Assembly (NCBI RefSeq): GCF_040676675.1
Contig: NZ_JBFAPK010000001.1
Span: forward strand, 496,001 to 560,000
Length of the DNA stretch: 64,000 bases
Source: JBFAPK01 sp040676675
GTDB taxonomy: Bacteria > Actinomycetota > Actinomycetes > Mycobacteriales > Micromonosporaceae
Direction: 5' to 3'
Part shown: piece after piece, positions 51,235 to 60,289 of the stretch
Layout: every line of letters starts with the position of its first letter
Numbering within the stretch: the first letter of the stretch is position 1
Position numbers and translations under genes: made by a program
Notes under the pieces: generated by a model
What the model saw: the letters and a program-made list of their open reading frames with translations, nothing else
Databases searched by the model: none
What the model was told of the DNA's origin: nothing

Positions 51235-51422
51235 TCGCCTGGCCGGCACCGCCGCCCGCCGGCGGGACCCGGCCGGCCCGGTCGTGACTCTGCTCACCCG
51301 GAGCCGACAAATCGGGCCGAAGCCGTCACCCTTGGTGACGGCGCCGCCGAGGGTCGGCAGGCGCGTCGGGACGTCGTGAGCGGGCACCGCCGCCGTCCGG
51401 AGGGAAGGTCGGCCTCACCCCC

Positions 51423-52961
51423 ATGCGCTCCACGTTCGCCGCGCTGCGCTTCCGCAACTACCGCATCTTCGCCGGCGCCGGTTTCGTATCGGTCATCGGC
51501 ACCTGGATGCAGGTCCTGGGCATCAACTGGTACGTCCTGCAACAGACCGGCTCGGCCACCAAGATGGGCCTCGCCGTCCTGCTCCAGACCATCCCGGCGC
51601 TGCTGCTGAGCGGTTGGGGCGGCGCGCTGGCCGACCGGCTGCCCGCCCGGCCGCTGCTGGTCGGTACCCAGGTCGTCAGCGCGGTCCTCGCGGCGGCGCT
51701 CGCCGTCGTCGCCTGGTCCGGCACGGGCGGGCTGCCGGCGATCTACGCGATCTCGCTGCTCGGCGGCGCCGTGGTGGCGATCGAGGGCCCGGTCATGGGG
51801 CGCTGGGGCTCGACCCTGGTGGACCGGAAGACCCTCGGCAACGCGCTCGCGCTCGGCTCGCTGACCAACTCCGCCGGCCGGATCCTCGGCATGAGCGTCG
51901 GCGCCGTCCTGGTCGCCGCGGCCGGCCCCGGCCCGCTCTTCGCGATCAACGCGGTCAGCTTCGGCGCCGTGGTGGTCGCGCTGCTCGCCGTACGCCCGGG
52001 GGAGCTGCACACCGAGCAGCTGACGCCGACGGGCGGCGACGAGCGCGGCGGCGTCCGGGCCGGCCTCGCGTACCTGCGCCGCCAGCCGGTGGTGCTCACC
52101 GCGCTGCTGCTCTCGTTCGTGCTCGGCAGCCTCGGCCGGAACTACCAGGTGACCATGGCGGCGATGAGCGACGGGCCGCTGCACGCGGGCGCCTCCGGCT
52201 ACGGCTCCTTCTCCACCGTCTTCGCCGTCGGCACGGTCGTCGGTGCGCTCGTGGCGGCCCGGCTACGCGAGTTGAGCTACGGGATGCTGGTCGGTGCCGG
52301 CCTGCTCGCCAGCCTGTTGCAGATCTGCGCCGGCCTCGCTCCAGGGGCCCTGAGCTTCGCCGCGCTGGTCCTGCCGATCGCGGCGGCCGCGGTACTGATC
52401 GACACCGCCGTCGGCACCCGGGCCCAGCTCGACACGGCCGGCGCGATGCGCGGTCGGGTGCTGGCCGCGCTCGCGGTGACCGGCTCGGTCTCCGGCGCGG
52501 TCGGCGCGCCGCTGCTGGGCTGGCTGGCCGAACACGCCGGGCCACGGCAGACGCTGGTCCTGGCCGGTACGGCGGCGGCGCTCGCGTCGGCGACCGCCGG
52601 AGTGGCGCTCGGCGCGCTGCGCGGCCGGCAGCGGCCGGGCGAGGAGCGGTCCCCGCTGTCGAGCGCGCCGCGCGCCGGCCGGCGGTCGCTCGCCGCCGTG
52701 GTACGTGACGGTGGCCGGCCGCTGGCCGCCGCGTTGCGCGAGCCGGTCGGGCGGGGCGCCGCCCGGCTCCGACCCCGCGCGACGGTCAGCCGTACGTGTC
52801 CCGGGGGCCACGGCCCGCTACCCGTCTCGGCCCACGGGACCAGGACGGCGCGGTCGGACCATGGATGTGCAGCTTGCGCACCACGTTATGGCCGACGACA
52901 GCACCGATCCGCTGTAGCAGCGACCCGGCCAGCAACCGAAGCTGGGTCGCCCAGGCGGTAG
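51423..52961 (+). CDS. MFS transporter whose 3' end overlaps dciA
   Basis: 512 residues. The twelve-helix MFS core ends at about residue 400. The early motif GGALADRLPARP is the family A-motif. It resembles the enterobactin-exporter-like group, as does the MFS protein at 16313. After the last helix the frame continues for about 110 residues of Arg/Pro/Ala-rich sequence and runs 176 bp into the convergent dciA gene. The distal tail has no family character, which suggests loss of an earlier stop. The substrate is unknown. Confidence 0.85.
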   Translation: MRSTFAALRFRNYRIFAGAGFVSVIGTWMQVLGINWYVLQQTGSATKMGLAVLLQTIPALLLSGWGGALADRLPARPLLVGTQVVSAVLAAALAVVAWSGTGGLPAIYAISLLGGAVVAIEGPVMGRWGSTLVDRKTLGNALALGSLTNSAGRILGMSVGAVLVAAAGPGPLFAINAVSFGAVVVALLAVRPGELHTEQLTPTGGDERGGVRAGLAYLRRQPVVLTALLLSFVLGSLGRNYQVTMAAMSDGPLHAGASGYGSFSTVFAVGTVVGALVAARLRELSYGMLVGAGLLASLLQICAGLAPGALSFAALVLPIAAAAVLIDTAVGTRAQLDTAGAMRGRVLAALAVTGSVSGAVGAPLLGWLAEHAGPRQTLVLAGTAAALASATAGVALGALRGRQRPGEERSPLSSAPRAGRRSLAAVVRDGGRPLAAALREPVGRGAARLRPRATVSRTCPGGHGPLPVSAHGTRTARSDHGCAACAPRYGRRQHRSAVAATRPATEAGSPRR

Positions 52962-53439
52962 ATTCCGCCTCCACCGTCAGCTCGCCGTTCTCCAGCTTCA
53001 CCGGCCGGCTGTGCTTGGCCACCTCCGGGCCGACCACCCGCTCCCAGGCGGCGAAGACGGTCGCCTCGGCCGCCGGCTGCTGCCAGCCGCGGGCCTTCAC
53101 CAGCCGGGCGAGCACGGTACCGAGCAGCTGCGGATCGCGCGGGTCGGGCCCCGGACCGGAGTAGCCCCGGGGTCGCCGCCGCGGCTGGCCACCGCGGCCC
53201 GCCGACCCGGTCGCGCCCGGCTCGCCCGTCTCGTCGAGATCCGCTCCGGCGGTACGCCGCCGAGGCCGGGCCCGTTCGCGCCGGGCCTTGGCCGCGTCGA
53301 GCACCGCCCGGGCCAGCTCCGGCCCGCTGCGGTCCCCGTGGTCGGCGGCGGAGTCCCCGGCGGCGGCTGCGGCGCCGGTCCGGGCCGTGGGCGCGGGATC
53401 GGCCGGCGGCGTGCCGGCGGGGCGGGGATCGTCAGGCAC
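52786..53439 (-). CDS. dciA: DciA-like DUF721 protein
   Basis: 217 residues. The GTG start has GAGGTG just upstream and overlaps the recF stop by eight bases. Residues 1-110 are disordered and basic (RRERARPRRR, GGQPRRRPRG). The DUF721 core follows (LVKARGWQQPAAEATVFAAWERVVG, LTVEAESTAWATQLRLL, LLQRIGAVVG). The end, GRGPRDTYG, is typical of actinobacterial members. DciA proteins load or operate the replicative helicase where DnaC is absent. It lies in the dnaA-dnaN-gnd-recF-dciA string. Confidence 0.92.
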   Translation of the reverse strand: MPDDPRPAGTPPADPAPTARTGAAAAAGDSAADHGDRSGPELARAVLDAAKARRERARPRRRTAGADLDETGEPGATGSAGRGGQPRRRPRGYSGPGPDPRDPQLLGTVLARLVKARGWQQPAAEATVFAAWERVVGPEVAKHSRPVKLENGELTVEAESTAWATQLRLLAGSLLQRIGAVVGHNVVRKLHIHGPTAPSWSRGPRRVAGRGPRDTYG

Positions 53440-54562
53440 GGCGCACCTCACCGGGAGAGACCTGGAAGCGGACGCCGCGCAGCGCCGCCGGAACGTCCTC
53501 GTCGACCGCGCAGGTCACCAGGAGCTGACTCGCCCCGCCGACCAGCTCGGCCAGCCGCTCGCGCCGACCGGTGTCCAGCTCCGCGAAGACGTCGTCGAGG
53601 GCCAGCACCGGCTCGATGCCGTCCGAGCGCAGCAGGTCGTACGCGGCCAGGCGCAGCGCCAGCGCGTACGACCAGGACTCGCCGTGACTGGCGTACCCCT
53701 TGGCCGGCAGCGGGCCCAGCGTCAGCACGAGGTCGTCGCGGTGCGGCCCGACCAGGGTCACGCCCCGCTCCACCTCGTTGCGCCGCGACTCGGCCAGCGC
53801 GGCGGCCAGCGCCGCCTCCAGGGCGGCCCGGTCCGGCACCGGGTCGGAGAGCTCCACCGACGGGCGGTAGGCGAGCCCGGCGGCGCCCCGGCCGGCCGCC
53901 ACCGCGTCGTACGCCTTCGCGACGTGCGGCGCCAGCGCGGCCACGAGTTCGAGCCGCCCGGCCAGCAGCTCGGCGCCGTGCCGGACGAGATGCGCGTCCC
54001 AGACGTCGAGGGTGGAGAGGTCCCCGCCCCGGGACCCGCCCGTCTTGCGGGCCAGGTACGCGGTGCGCAGCAGGGCGTTGCGCTGCTTGATCACCCGTTC
54101 GTAGTCGGCCCGTACCCCCGCGTAGCGGGGCAGCCGGGCCACCAGCAGCTCGTCCAGGTAACGTCGGCGCTCGGCCGGGTCACCGCGGACCAGCTCCAGA
54201 TCCTCCGGCGCGAAGAGGACCAGCCGCAGCGCGCCGAGCACCTCCCGGGCCCGTCGCACCGGCGAGCGGTTCAGCCGGGCCCGGTTGGCCTTGCCGGGCA
54301 CCAGTTCCAGCTCGACCAGCAGTTCCCGCCCGTCGTGCGCGACCGCACAGCGGATCACGGCGGCGCCCGCGCCGGCCCGTACCAGCGGGGCGTCGACCGC
54401 GACCCGGTGACTGCCGAGGGTCGCCACGTATCCGAGCGCCTCGACCAGGTTGGTCTTGCCCACGCCGTTCGGACCGACGAAGACGTTCGCGCCGGGTTCG
54501 AGGTCCAGCCCGACCCGCTCGTACGAGCGGAAGTCGACCAGTTCGAGCCGGCGGACGTGCAC
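53432..54562 (-). CDS. recF: DNA replication/repair ATPase RecF
   Basis: 376 residues from the GTG giving VHVRRLELVDFRSYERV, the canonical RecF start. Walker A is FVGPNGVGKTNLVEAL, the ABC signature region is near VTLVGPHRDDLVL and ASHGESWSYALALRLA, and Walker B is PVLALDDVFAELD. It loads RecA at gaps and stalled forks with RecO/RecR. It is 5 bp downstream of gnd, so co-transcribed. Confidence 0.97.
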   Translation of the reverse strand: MHVRRLELVDFRSYERVGLDLEPGANVFVGPNGVGKTNLVEALGYVATLGSHRVAVDAPLVRAGAGAAVIRCAVAHDGRELLVELELVPGKANRARLNRSPVRRAREVLGALRLVLFAPEDLELVRGDPAERRRYLDELLVARLPRYAGVRADYERVIKQRNALLRTAYLARKTGGSRGGDLSTLDVWDAHLVRHGAELLAGRLELVAALAPHVAKAYDAVAAGRGAAGLAYRPSVELSDPVPDRAALEAALAAALAESRRNEVERGVTLVGPHRDDLVLTLGPLPAKGYASHGESWSYALALRLAAYDLLRSDGIEPVLALDDVFAELDTGRRERLAELVGGASQLLVTCAVDEDVPAALRGVRFQVSPGEVRRA

Positions 54563-54567
54563 GCCGG

Positions 54568-55440
54568 TTAGTTCTTGTGGGTCGGGTGTCCGCCGAACTG
54601 GTTGCGCAGCGCGGCCACCGCCTTGATCGCCGGCGAGTCGTCCTGCCGGGAGGCGAAGCGGGCGAAGAGGGAGGCGGCGATGACGTTCATCGGTACGGCG
54701 AGGCGGATCGCCTCCTCGACCGTCCACCGGCCCTCGCCGGTGTCGTCGGCGTAACCGCGCAGCTTCGCCAGCTCGGGATCCTCGTCCAGGGCCCGGTCGA
54801 GCAGGTCGAGCAGCCAGGAGCGCACGACGCTGCCGTCGCGCCACGACTTGAACACCCCGGGCACGTTGGTGACGAGCTCGGACTTCGTCATCAGCTCGTA
54901 GCCCTCGGCGTAGGCGTGCATCAGCCCGTACTCGATGCCGTTGTGGACCATCTTCGAGTAGTGGCCGGCGCCGACCGGGCCGGCGTGGACGAAGCCGAAC
55001 TCGCCCGCCGGCTTGAGCGCGTCGAAGATCGGCATCAGCCGCTCGACGTGCTCCTGCGCGCCGCCGACCATCAGGGCGTAGCCCTCCGTCCGGCCCCAGA
55101 TGCCGCCGGAGACGCCGACGTCGAGGTAGCCGATGCCCCGCTCGTTGAGCCGCTCGGCGCGGGGGAGGTCGTCGTTGTAGCGCGAGTTCCCGCCGTCGAT
55201 CACGATGTCGCCCGGGGAGAGCACCTCGGCCAGCTCGTTGACCGTGGACTCGGTGAACGCGACCGGCACCATCACCCAGACGGCGCGCGGCGCGGCGAGC
55301 TTGTCGACCATCTCGGCCAGGCTCGCGGCGTCACTCACCTCCGGGTTCCGGTCGAAGCCGACCACCTCGTGCCCGGCGGCCCGGAGCCGCTCGCGCATGT
55401 TGCCACCCATCCGGCCGAGACCTACGAGGCCGAGCTGCAT
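54568..55440 (-). CDS. gnd: 6-phosphogluconate dehydrogenase, short decarboxylating type
   Basis: 290 residues; ATG behind GGAGGAAAG. The Rossmann fingerprint is GLVGLGRMGGNM, the substrate motif DGGNSRYNDD, and the catalytic Lys is in GAGHYSKMVHNGIEYG. The C-terminal helical domain is of the short (about 300-residue) GndA/YqeC-type found between dnaN and recF in many actinobacteria. It converts 6-phosphogluconate to ribulose 5-phosphate with NAD(P)H. Confidence 0.96.
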   Translation of the reverse strand: MQLGLVGLGRMGGNMRERLRAAGHEVVGFDRNPEVSDAASLAEMVDKLAAPRAVWVMVPVAFTESTVNELAEVLSPGDIVIDGGNSRYNDDLPRAERLNERGIGYLDVGVSGGIWGRTEGYALMVGGAQEHVERLMPIFDALKPAGEFGFVHAGPVGAGHYSKMVHNGIEYGLMHAYAEGYELMTKSELVTNVPGVFKSWRDGSVVRSWLLDLLDRALDEDPELAKLRGYADDTGEGRWTVEEAIRLAVPMNVIAASLFARFASRQDDSPAIKAVAALRNQFGGHPTHKN

Positions 55441-55471
55441 TACTTTCCTCCAGTGCTCCGGGCCAGCGCGG

Positions 55472-56605
55472 TCAGCGAGTGACCCGGATCGGCATGATCA
55501 AATAGCGGTAGCCGGGAATGACTTCGCCGTCCTCGCCGGCCGGGGAGATCACGGCCGGCTTGAAGGCGTCCACGAACGAGAGCACCGCGGTGGCGGCGCC
55601 CAGGTTCTGGAGCCCGTCGATCAGGTACTGCGGGTTGAAGCCGATGGTCAGCGGCTCACCCGTGAAGGTCGCGTCCATCGCCTCGCTCGCCCGGGCCTCC
55701 TCGGTGCCGCCCGCCTCGACCACCAGGCCGTCGGAGCTGAAGCTCAGCAGCACCGGCGTGGTGCGCTCGGCGACCAGGGCGACGCGCTTCACGACCTCGA
55801 CCAGTGCGGCCACCGGCACCCGGGCCTCGGCGTTGTGGGTCGCCGGGAAGAGCGAGCGGACCGGCGGGTAGTTGGCGCCGTCCAGCAGGCGGCTCGTGGT
55901 CCGCCGGGTACCACCGGCGAAGCCGATCATCCCCTCGCCGGCGCCGCCGTGCGCCAGGGCGAGGGTCACCTCGCCGCCGAGCGGGCCGAGCGTCTTCGCG
56001 GTGTCGTGCAGGGTGCGCGCCGGCACCAGGGCGTTGATGCTCGCCTCGGGGTCGTCCGGGTTCCACTGGAGTTCGCGCAGGGCCAGCCGGTAGCGGTCGG
56101 TGGCCAGCATCGCCATCGTCGAGCCGTTCAGCTCGATCCGTACGCCGGTCATCATCGGCAGGGTCTCGTCCCGGCCGGCGGCCACGGCGACCTGCGCGAC
56201 GGCCGCGGCGAACGCCGCGGCGTCGACCGTGCCGGCGCTGGCCGGCATCTCGGGCAGGGTCGGGTAGTCCTCGACCGGCATCGTGGGGAGGGTGAACCGC
56301 GCGCTGCCGCAGACCAGTTCGAGGTGGGCGCCGACCGCGGCGATGTCGACCGGCTTGGCCGGCAGCGCCTTGGTGATCTCGGCGAGCAGCCGGCCGGAGA
56401 CCAGCGCCGCGCCGTCGGCGTCGCCCTGCACCTCGACCGTCACCTGGCTGGAGACCTCGTAGTCGAAGCCGGAGACGTGCAGGTTCCCGTCGGTCACCCG
56501 GAGCATCACCCCGGCGAGCACCGGCACCGATGGCCGGCTGGGCAGACTCTTCGCGGTCCACGCCACAGCGTCAGCGAGCGCGTCACGCTCTACCCGAAAC
56601 TTCAT
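55472..56605 (-). CDS. dnaN: DNA polymerase III sliding clamp (beta subunit)
   Basis: 377 residues, three clamp domains. It begins MKFRVERDALADAVAWTAKSL, carries GLVVEAGGTEEARASE and QYLIDGLQNLG in the third domain, and ends YRYLIMPIRVTR, the standard C-terminal end of the clamp. It tethers polymerases and other partners to DNA. The left edge of oriC abuts its start codon. Confidence 0.98.
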   Translation of the reverse strand: MKFRVERDALADAVAWTAKSLPSRPSVPVLAGVMLRVTDGNLHVSGFDYEVSSQVTVEVQGDADGAALVSGRLLAEITKALPAKPVDIAAVGAHLELVCGSARFTLPTMPVEDYPTLPEMPASAGTVDAAAFAAAVAQVAVAAGRDETLPMMTGVRIELNGSTMAMLATDRYRLALRELQWNPDDPEASINALVPARTLHDTAKTLGPLGGEVTLALAHGGAGEGMIGFAGGTRRTTSRLLDGANYPPVRSLFPATHNAEARVPVAALVEVVKRVALVAERTTPVLLSFSSDGLVVEAGGTEEARASEAMDATFTGEPLTIGFNPQYLIDGLQNLGAATAVLSFVDAFKPAVISPAGEDGEVIPGYRYLIMPIRVTR

Positions 56606-57456
56606 GCCCCTGCCTCCGCGTCGACGTCGACGACAACTGTCTCATGCCGGCGGCTGTGAGCCGGCCCGGCCGACCGTGCGGCTCCCCATCGCACCTTAGG
56701 GCGCGTGCTCCTCGGCTGTGTGCCCGACCCCGGTGCTTCGAGGTTTGCCCGGAGCGCTGGCGAGGAATCCACAGAATGCCCAACGGTGATGATTGGTTTT
56801 TGTTCTCTTGAAGAGATAACTCATCGTCTTCATCGGTGCTGTGCAAACTGTGGAGAGCCAGAGTTTCGCCAGGTCAGAAGGTTATCCACCGCTGAGTTGG
56901 GTGTGGAGATCCGGGGTGGAAACCCGGTCCGTCATCCACAGCGGGCCGCCGCCGACGGGTTGTCCACGGTTGTCCACCGGTCATCCACCGGTTTTCCCCG
57001 GGGTTTCTCCCCAGTGCTGTGGAGGAGCGTTCGGGTATCGACGGGCGCCGTCCCCAGAACCTTCAACACGATACCCACAGCGGGCCGCCACCGGTGGACG
57101 ACGCGGTGACCGTCCGTGTTCTTCCACAACGGTTTCCCCAGAGGTTGTCCACAGCTTGTGGGCAACCTCGTCGACGACCACTACCTGTTGTCCACCATCG
57201 GTGGATAACTTCCTGTGTACAACCGAAGGTCGGCGGTGACGCAGGACACGCCGGTACCCGTCGACGTGTGCGAGCGGCGCCCGTGGCGTGTTGGCGGCGA
57301 CGTATTGGCGGCGGACGCCGCTGGGCACGGGCGAGCGGGAGGGGGGCGCCGCCGGACAGGGGCGAGTACCGGCGGTGGCCGGTCGCGGGTGCCCGCGGGC
57401 TCAGGCCGGCCCGGGGAGTCGTACGGGGTCGCGCGGGGTCCAGGCCTCGGGGCGGC
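56606..57456. other. oriC: Chromosomal replication origin oriC
   Basis: 851 bp between dnaN and dnaA, the standard actinobacterial origin site. DnaA boxes include TTGTCCACA (57145-57153, perfect) and TCATCCACA (56932-56940). One-mismatch boxes include 56882-56890, 56960-56968, 56970-56978, 57188-57196, 57200-57208 (reverse) and 57157-57165 (reverse), with weaker ones at 56981, 57018, 57071 and 57120. The stretch at about 56788-56836 is markedly AT-rich and is the best unwinding-element candidate. The last 200 bp before dnaA are GC-rich without boxes. Confidence 0.93.
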
Positions 57457-59475
57457 TCAGGAGGTCTGCTTGATCCGGTTGGTCAGCTCGGCGATCTGGT
57501 TGTAGAGCGACCGCCGCTCCGCCATCTGCTGACGGATCTTCCGGTCCGCGTGCATCACGGTGGTGTGGTCCCGGCCACCGAAGGCCTGCCCGATCCGCGG
57601 CAGCGAGAGTTCGGTGAGCTCCCGGCACAGGTACATCGCCACCTGACGGGCGTTGACCAGGACCCGCGAGCGGGACTGCCCGCGCAGGTCCTCCAGGCTC
57701 ACCCCGAAGTAGTCCGCCGTCGAGACCATGATCTGGTCCGCGGTGATCTCCGGACCCGAACCGTCGGGAATGAAGTCGCGCAGGACCTCCTCGGCCAGCG
57801 ACAGCTCGACGGGCGAGCGGGTCAGCGAGGCGAAGGCGGTGACCCGGATCAGCGCCCCCTCGAGTTCCCGGATGCTGTTCGAGATCCGCGAGGCGATGAA
57901 CTCCAGTACGTCCGGCGGCGCGAAGAGCCGCTCCTGCGCGGCCTTCTTCTGCAGGATCGCGATCCTGGTCTCCAGGTCGGGCGGCTGGATGTCGGCCAGC
58001 AGCCCCCACTCGAACCGGGTACGGAGCCGGTCCTCCAGCGTCGCCAACTGCTTCGGCGAGCGGTCGGACGTGATCACGATCTGCTTGTTGGCGTTGTGCA
58101 GGGTGTTGAAGGTGTGGAAGAACTCCTCCTGGGTCCGCTCGCGGTTCTCCAGGAACTGGATGTCGTCGATCAGGAGGATGTCGACGTCGCGGTAGCGGCG
58201 CTGGAAGGCGCTGGTCTTGTCGTCCCGCAGCGAGTTGATGAAGTCGTTCGTGAACTCCTCGGTCGAGACGTACCGGACCGAGCGGGCGTTGCCCAGCGTC
58301 TGGGCGTAGTGGCCGATCGCGTGCAGCAGGTGCGTCTTGCCCAGCCCGGAGCTGCCGTAGATGAACAGCGGGTTGTACGCCTTGGCGGGCGACTCCGCGA
58401 CGGCGACCGCCGCGGCGTGCGCGAAGCGGTTGGACGAGCCGATGACGAAGGTCTCGAACATGTACTTCGGGTTGAGCCGGTTGCCCCCGGAATCCGGGGT
58501 GCCGCCCACCCGCCGGTCGTCGCGCAGCCCGGGGCGCAGGTCGACGGGGCCGCCCCGGCCGGGGCCGCTGTCGGTACCGCTCAGGCCGGGCAGGGAGGGG
58601 CGACTCGGTTCGTCGCGCCGGCCGCCGTCGCCGGGATAGTGGTGCTCCAACTGGCGGTGCTCGGGCCGTACCGGTGGCGGTCCGTGCGGGTCGACGCCGC
58701 GCTCGACCGGCGTCCGCCGCTCCTGGTACGGCGCCGGCGCGTGGCGGGTCTCCGGGTACTGCTCGGCGTAGGGCTCGGGGTACGACGCGGAGAAGAGCGT
58801 CTCCTGCCCGTCCCGGCTGCTCGGGATCATGCCGGGCCGCAGCACGAGTTCCGGTGCCGCGAACTGCTGGGCGGACCCGGTCGGCGCCGCTCCGGTTCCG
58901 GCGGACGCGCCGCCGTCCCGGTCGTCCCGCTCCGCGTGGTCCTGCCCGCCCGGCTGGTCCGGCCGCGCCTCGCCGCTGCGGGGGGTGCCGGCGTGCGGCG
59001 CGGTGGGGGCGGGATGCGACGGGGCGCCGCCGGACTGGGGAAGCTCGCGGGTGTAGTCGCCGGTCGGGCGCGGTACCGGCGGCGGGTCGATCGGCAGGGC
59101 GCGCTGCTCGACCAGGGGCGGGGCGCCCTCGGCGTAACCGTCGAGCACCGGGTACGCCCCGGAGGCGGCGCTGCCGTAGATGGTTCCGGTGGGGCGGCCG
59201 GTGGCGTCGTCCGGCGGGCGGACCGTCACCGCGACCTGGATGGAACGGCCGAACCGGCGGGAGAGCGCGTCGGTGATCGCCGGACGGAGCCGGGACTCGA
59301 TCACGTCACGGGTGAACGCGTCCGGTACGGAGAGCAGCGCGGTGTCCTCGACGATGGCCCGCAGCCGGGTCAGCCGGAGGTAGGCGCGCTGTTGTGCCGA
59401 GACGATTTCGTCGGCCAGTTCGTCGGTCGTCGCGGCCCATACCGCGGCGAGGTCGATCGTCTCGGCCACCGTCAC
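57457..59475 (-). CDS. dnaA: Chromosomal replication initiator DnaA
   Basis: 672 residues from the GTG giving VTVAETIDLAAVWAA. Domain I is at 1-85. Domain II is a very long disordered linker of about 210 residues rich in Pro, Gly and charged residues. Domain III (AAA+) has NPLFIYGSSGLGKTH (Walker A) and DILLIDDIQFLENRE (Walker B). Domain IV has the box-binding signature GGRDHTTVMHADRKI. It binds DnaA boxes, opens oriC and recruits the helicase. The long domain II is usual for high-GC actinobacteria. Confidence 0.98.
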   Translation of the reverse strand: MTVAETIDLAAVWAATTDELADEIVSAQQRAYLRLTRLRAIVEDTALLSVPDAFTRDVIESRLRPAITDALSRRFGRSIQVAVTVRPPDDATGRPTGTIYGSAASGAYPVLDGYAEGAPPLVEQRALPIDPPPVPRPTGDYTRELPQSGGAPSHPAPTAPHAGTPRSGEARPDQPGGQDHAERDDRDGGASAGTGAAPTGSAQQFAAPELVLRPGMIPSSRDGQETLFSASYPEPYAEQYPETRHAPAPYQERRTPVERGVDPHGPPPVRPEHRQLEHHYPGDGGRRDEPSRPSLPGLSGTDSGPGRGGPVDLRPGLRDDRRVGGTPDSGGNRLNPKYMFETFVIGSSNRFAHAAAVAVAESPAKAYNPLFIYGSSGLGKTHLLHAIGHYAQTLGNARSVRYVSTEEFTNDFINSLRDDKTSAFQRRYRDVDILLIDDIQFLENRERTQEEFFHTFNTLHNANKQIVITSDRSPKQLATLEDRLRTRFEWGLLADIQPPDLETRIAILQKKAAQERLFAPPDVLEFIASRISNSIRELEGALIRVTAFASLTRSPVELSLAEEVLRDFIPDGSGPEITADQIMVSTADYFGVSLEDLRGQSRSRVLVNARQVAMYLCRELTELSLPRIGQAFGGRDHTTVMHADRKIRQQMAERRSLYNQIAELTNRIKQTS

Positions 59476-60112
59476 GCCACCCCCATCGCCTCTGCGTCCC
59501 CGGCGTCGCCGGACTTCCAGCCGGCCGTCGGGCCCGCCACCGCGCTCCAACCGGCGGGTATCCGCCCGTTCAGACGACGAGCCGAACCGCCGTCCACAAG
59601 TTATCCACAGCCTGTGTGTCGACCGATCGCGGGCTGCCCGCTGGACGTTTGTCGGACCCGCCCCGGCCGTTTCGGCTTTGCAGCGGGTTCACCGTGCCGA
59701 ACGATTGACTGCCAGGTCTGGTCTTGTTTGTCCGGTCTTCTGCGGCAGCGACAGCAAAGACCCCCCTCACGCGAACCGCAATCGGGCACGCTAACAGCGT
59801 TGTCCACACCCCTTCAACCGTCGCCGCCGCCGGGGGCTGCTCGACATCGGGGAAAACAACCGCTTCGGTACTCGGCGTCCGGTACGTTCCGGCCGTGGGT
59901 CGGCCCGGATGTTTGACGCCTTCCGCCCCCCTGCGTAGGCTCGACCAGTTGTTTTCGGGCTCTCTGATAGGCTGTCGAGTGCTCGCTGTCCGCGGTCGCT
60001 CGCACGTGTCCGACGGACAGCGCCGAACGTGGCCGCCGATCGAGGTGGCCAACGCCAGACCACCACACCCCCGGCGCCCTCGGCTGGGGCGTACGAAGAC
60101 GGAGAGCCTGAC
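59476..60112. other. dnaA-rpmH divergent intergenic region with DnaA boxes
   Basis: 637 bp without a gene. DnaA boxes: TTATCCACA at 59601-59609 (perfect), CGTCCACAA at 59591-59599 next to it, and TTGTCCACA at 59800-59808 (perfect). The first pair lies about 115-135 bp upstream of dnaA, suiting autoregulation. The right half holds the rpmH promoters. No coding signal is seen. Confidence 0.8.
59913..59973 (+). promoter_or_regulatory. Tandem rpmH promoters
   Basis: Promoter 1: TTGACG (59913-59918), 17-bp spacer, TAGGCT (59936-59941). Promoter 2: a TGA-TAGGCT extended -10 (59968-59973) 32 bp later, with no good -35. Both face rpmH and would leave 5' leaders of about 165 and 130 bases. No attenuator hairpin was recognised. 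Confidence 0.65.
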
Positions 60113-60250
60113 GTGAGCAAGCGCACCTACCAGCCGAACAACCGCCGGCGCGCGAAGACCCACGGTTTCCGGCTGCGCATGCGCACCCGGGCCGGCCGCG
60201 CCATCATCGCGAACCGGCGTTCCAAGGGTCGTGACCGCCTGTCGGCCTGA
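60113..60250 (+). CDS. rpmH: Ribosomal protein L34
   Basis: 45 residues from a GTG with GGAGAG upstream: VSKRTYQPNNRRRAKTHGF, then RMRTRAGRAIIANRR, ending GRDRLSA. The full L34 signature and length are present. It is a small basic protein of the large ribosomal subunit and the first gene of the rpmH-rnpA-yidD-yidC set. Confidence 0.98.
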   Translation: MSKRTYQPNNRRRAKTHGFRLRMRTRAGRAIIANRRSKGRDRLSA

Positions 60251-60289
60251 CCGCCGGCACGGGGGCTCGATCAAGGGATGTAGGTAGTC

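Noticed and set aside
56606..57456. Small ORFs inside oriC
   Set aside because: They cross many DnaA boxes, have no ribosome sites or GC3 bias, and the locus is the conserved origin.
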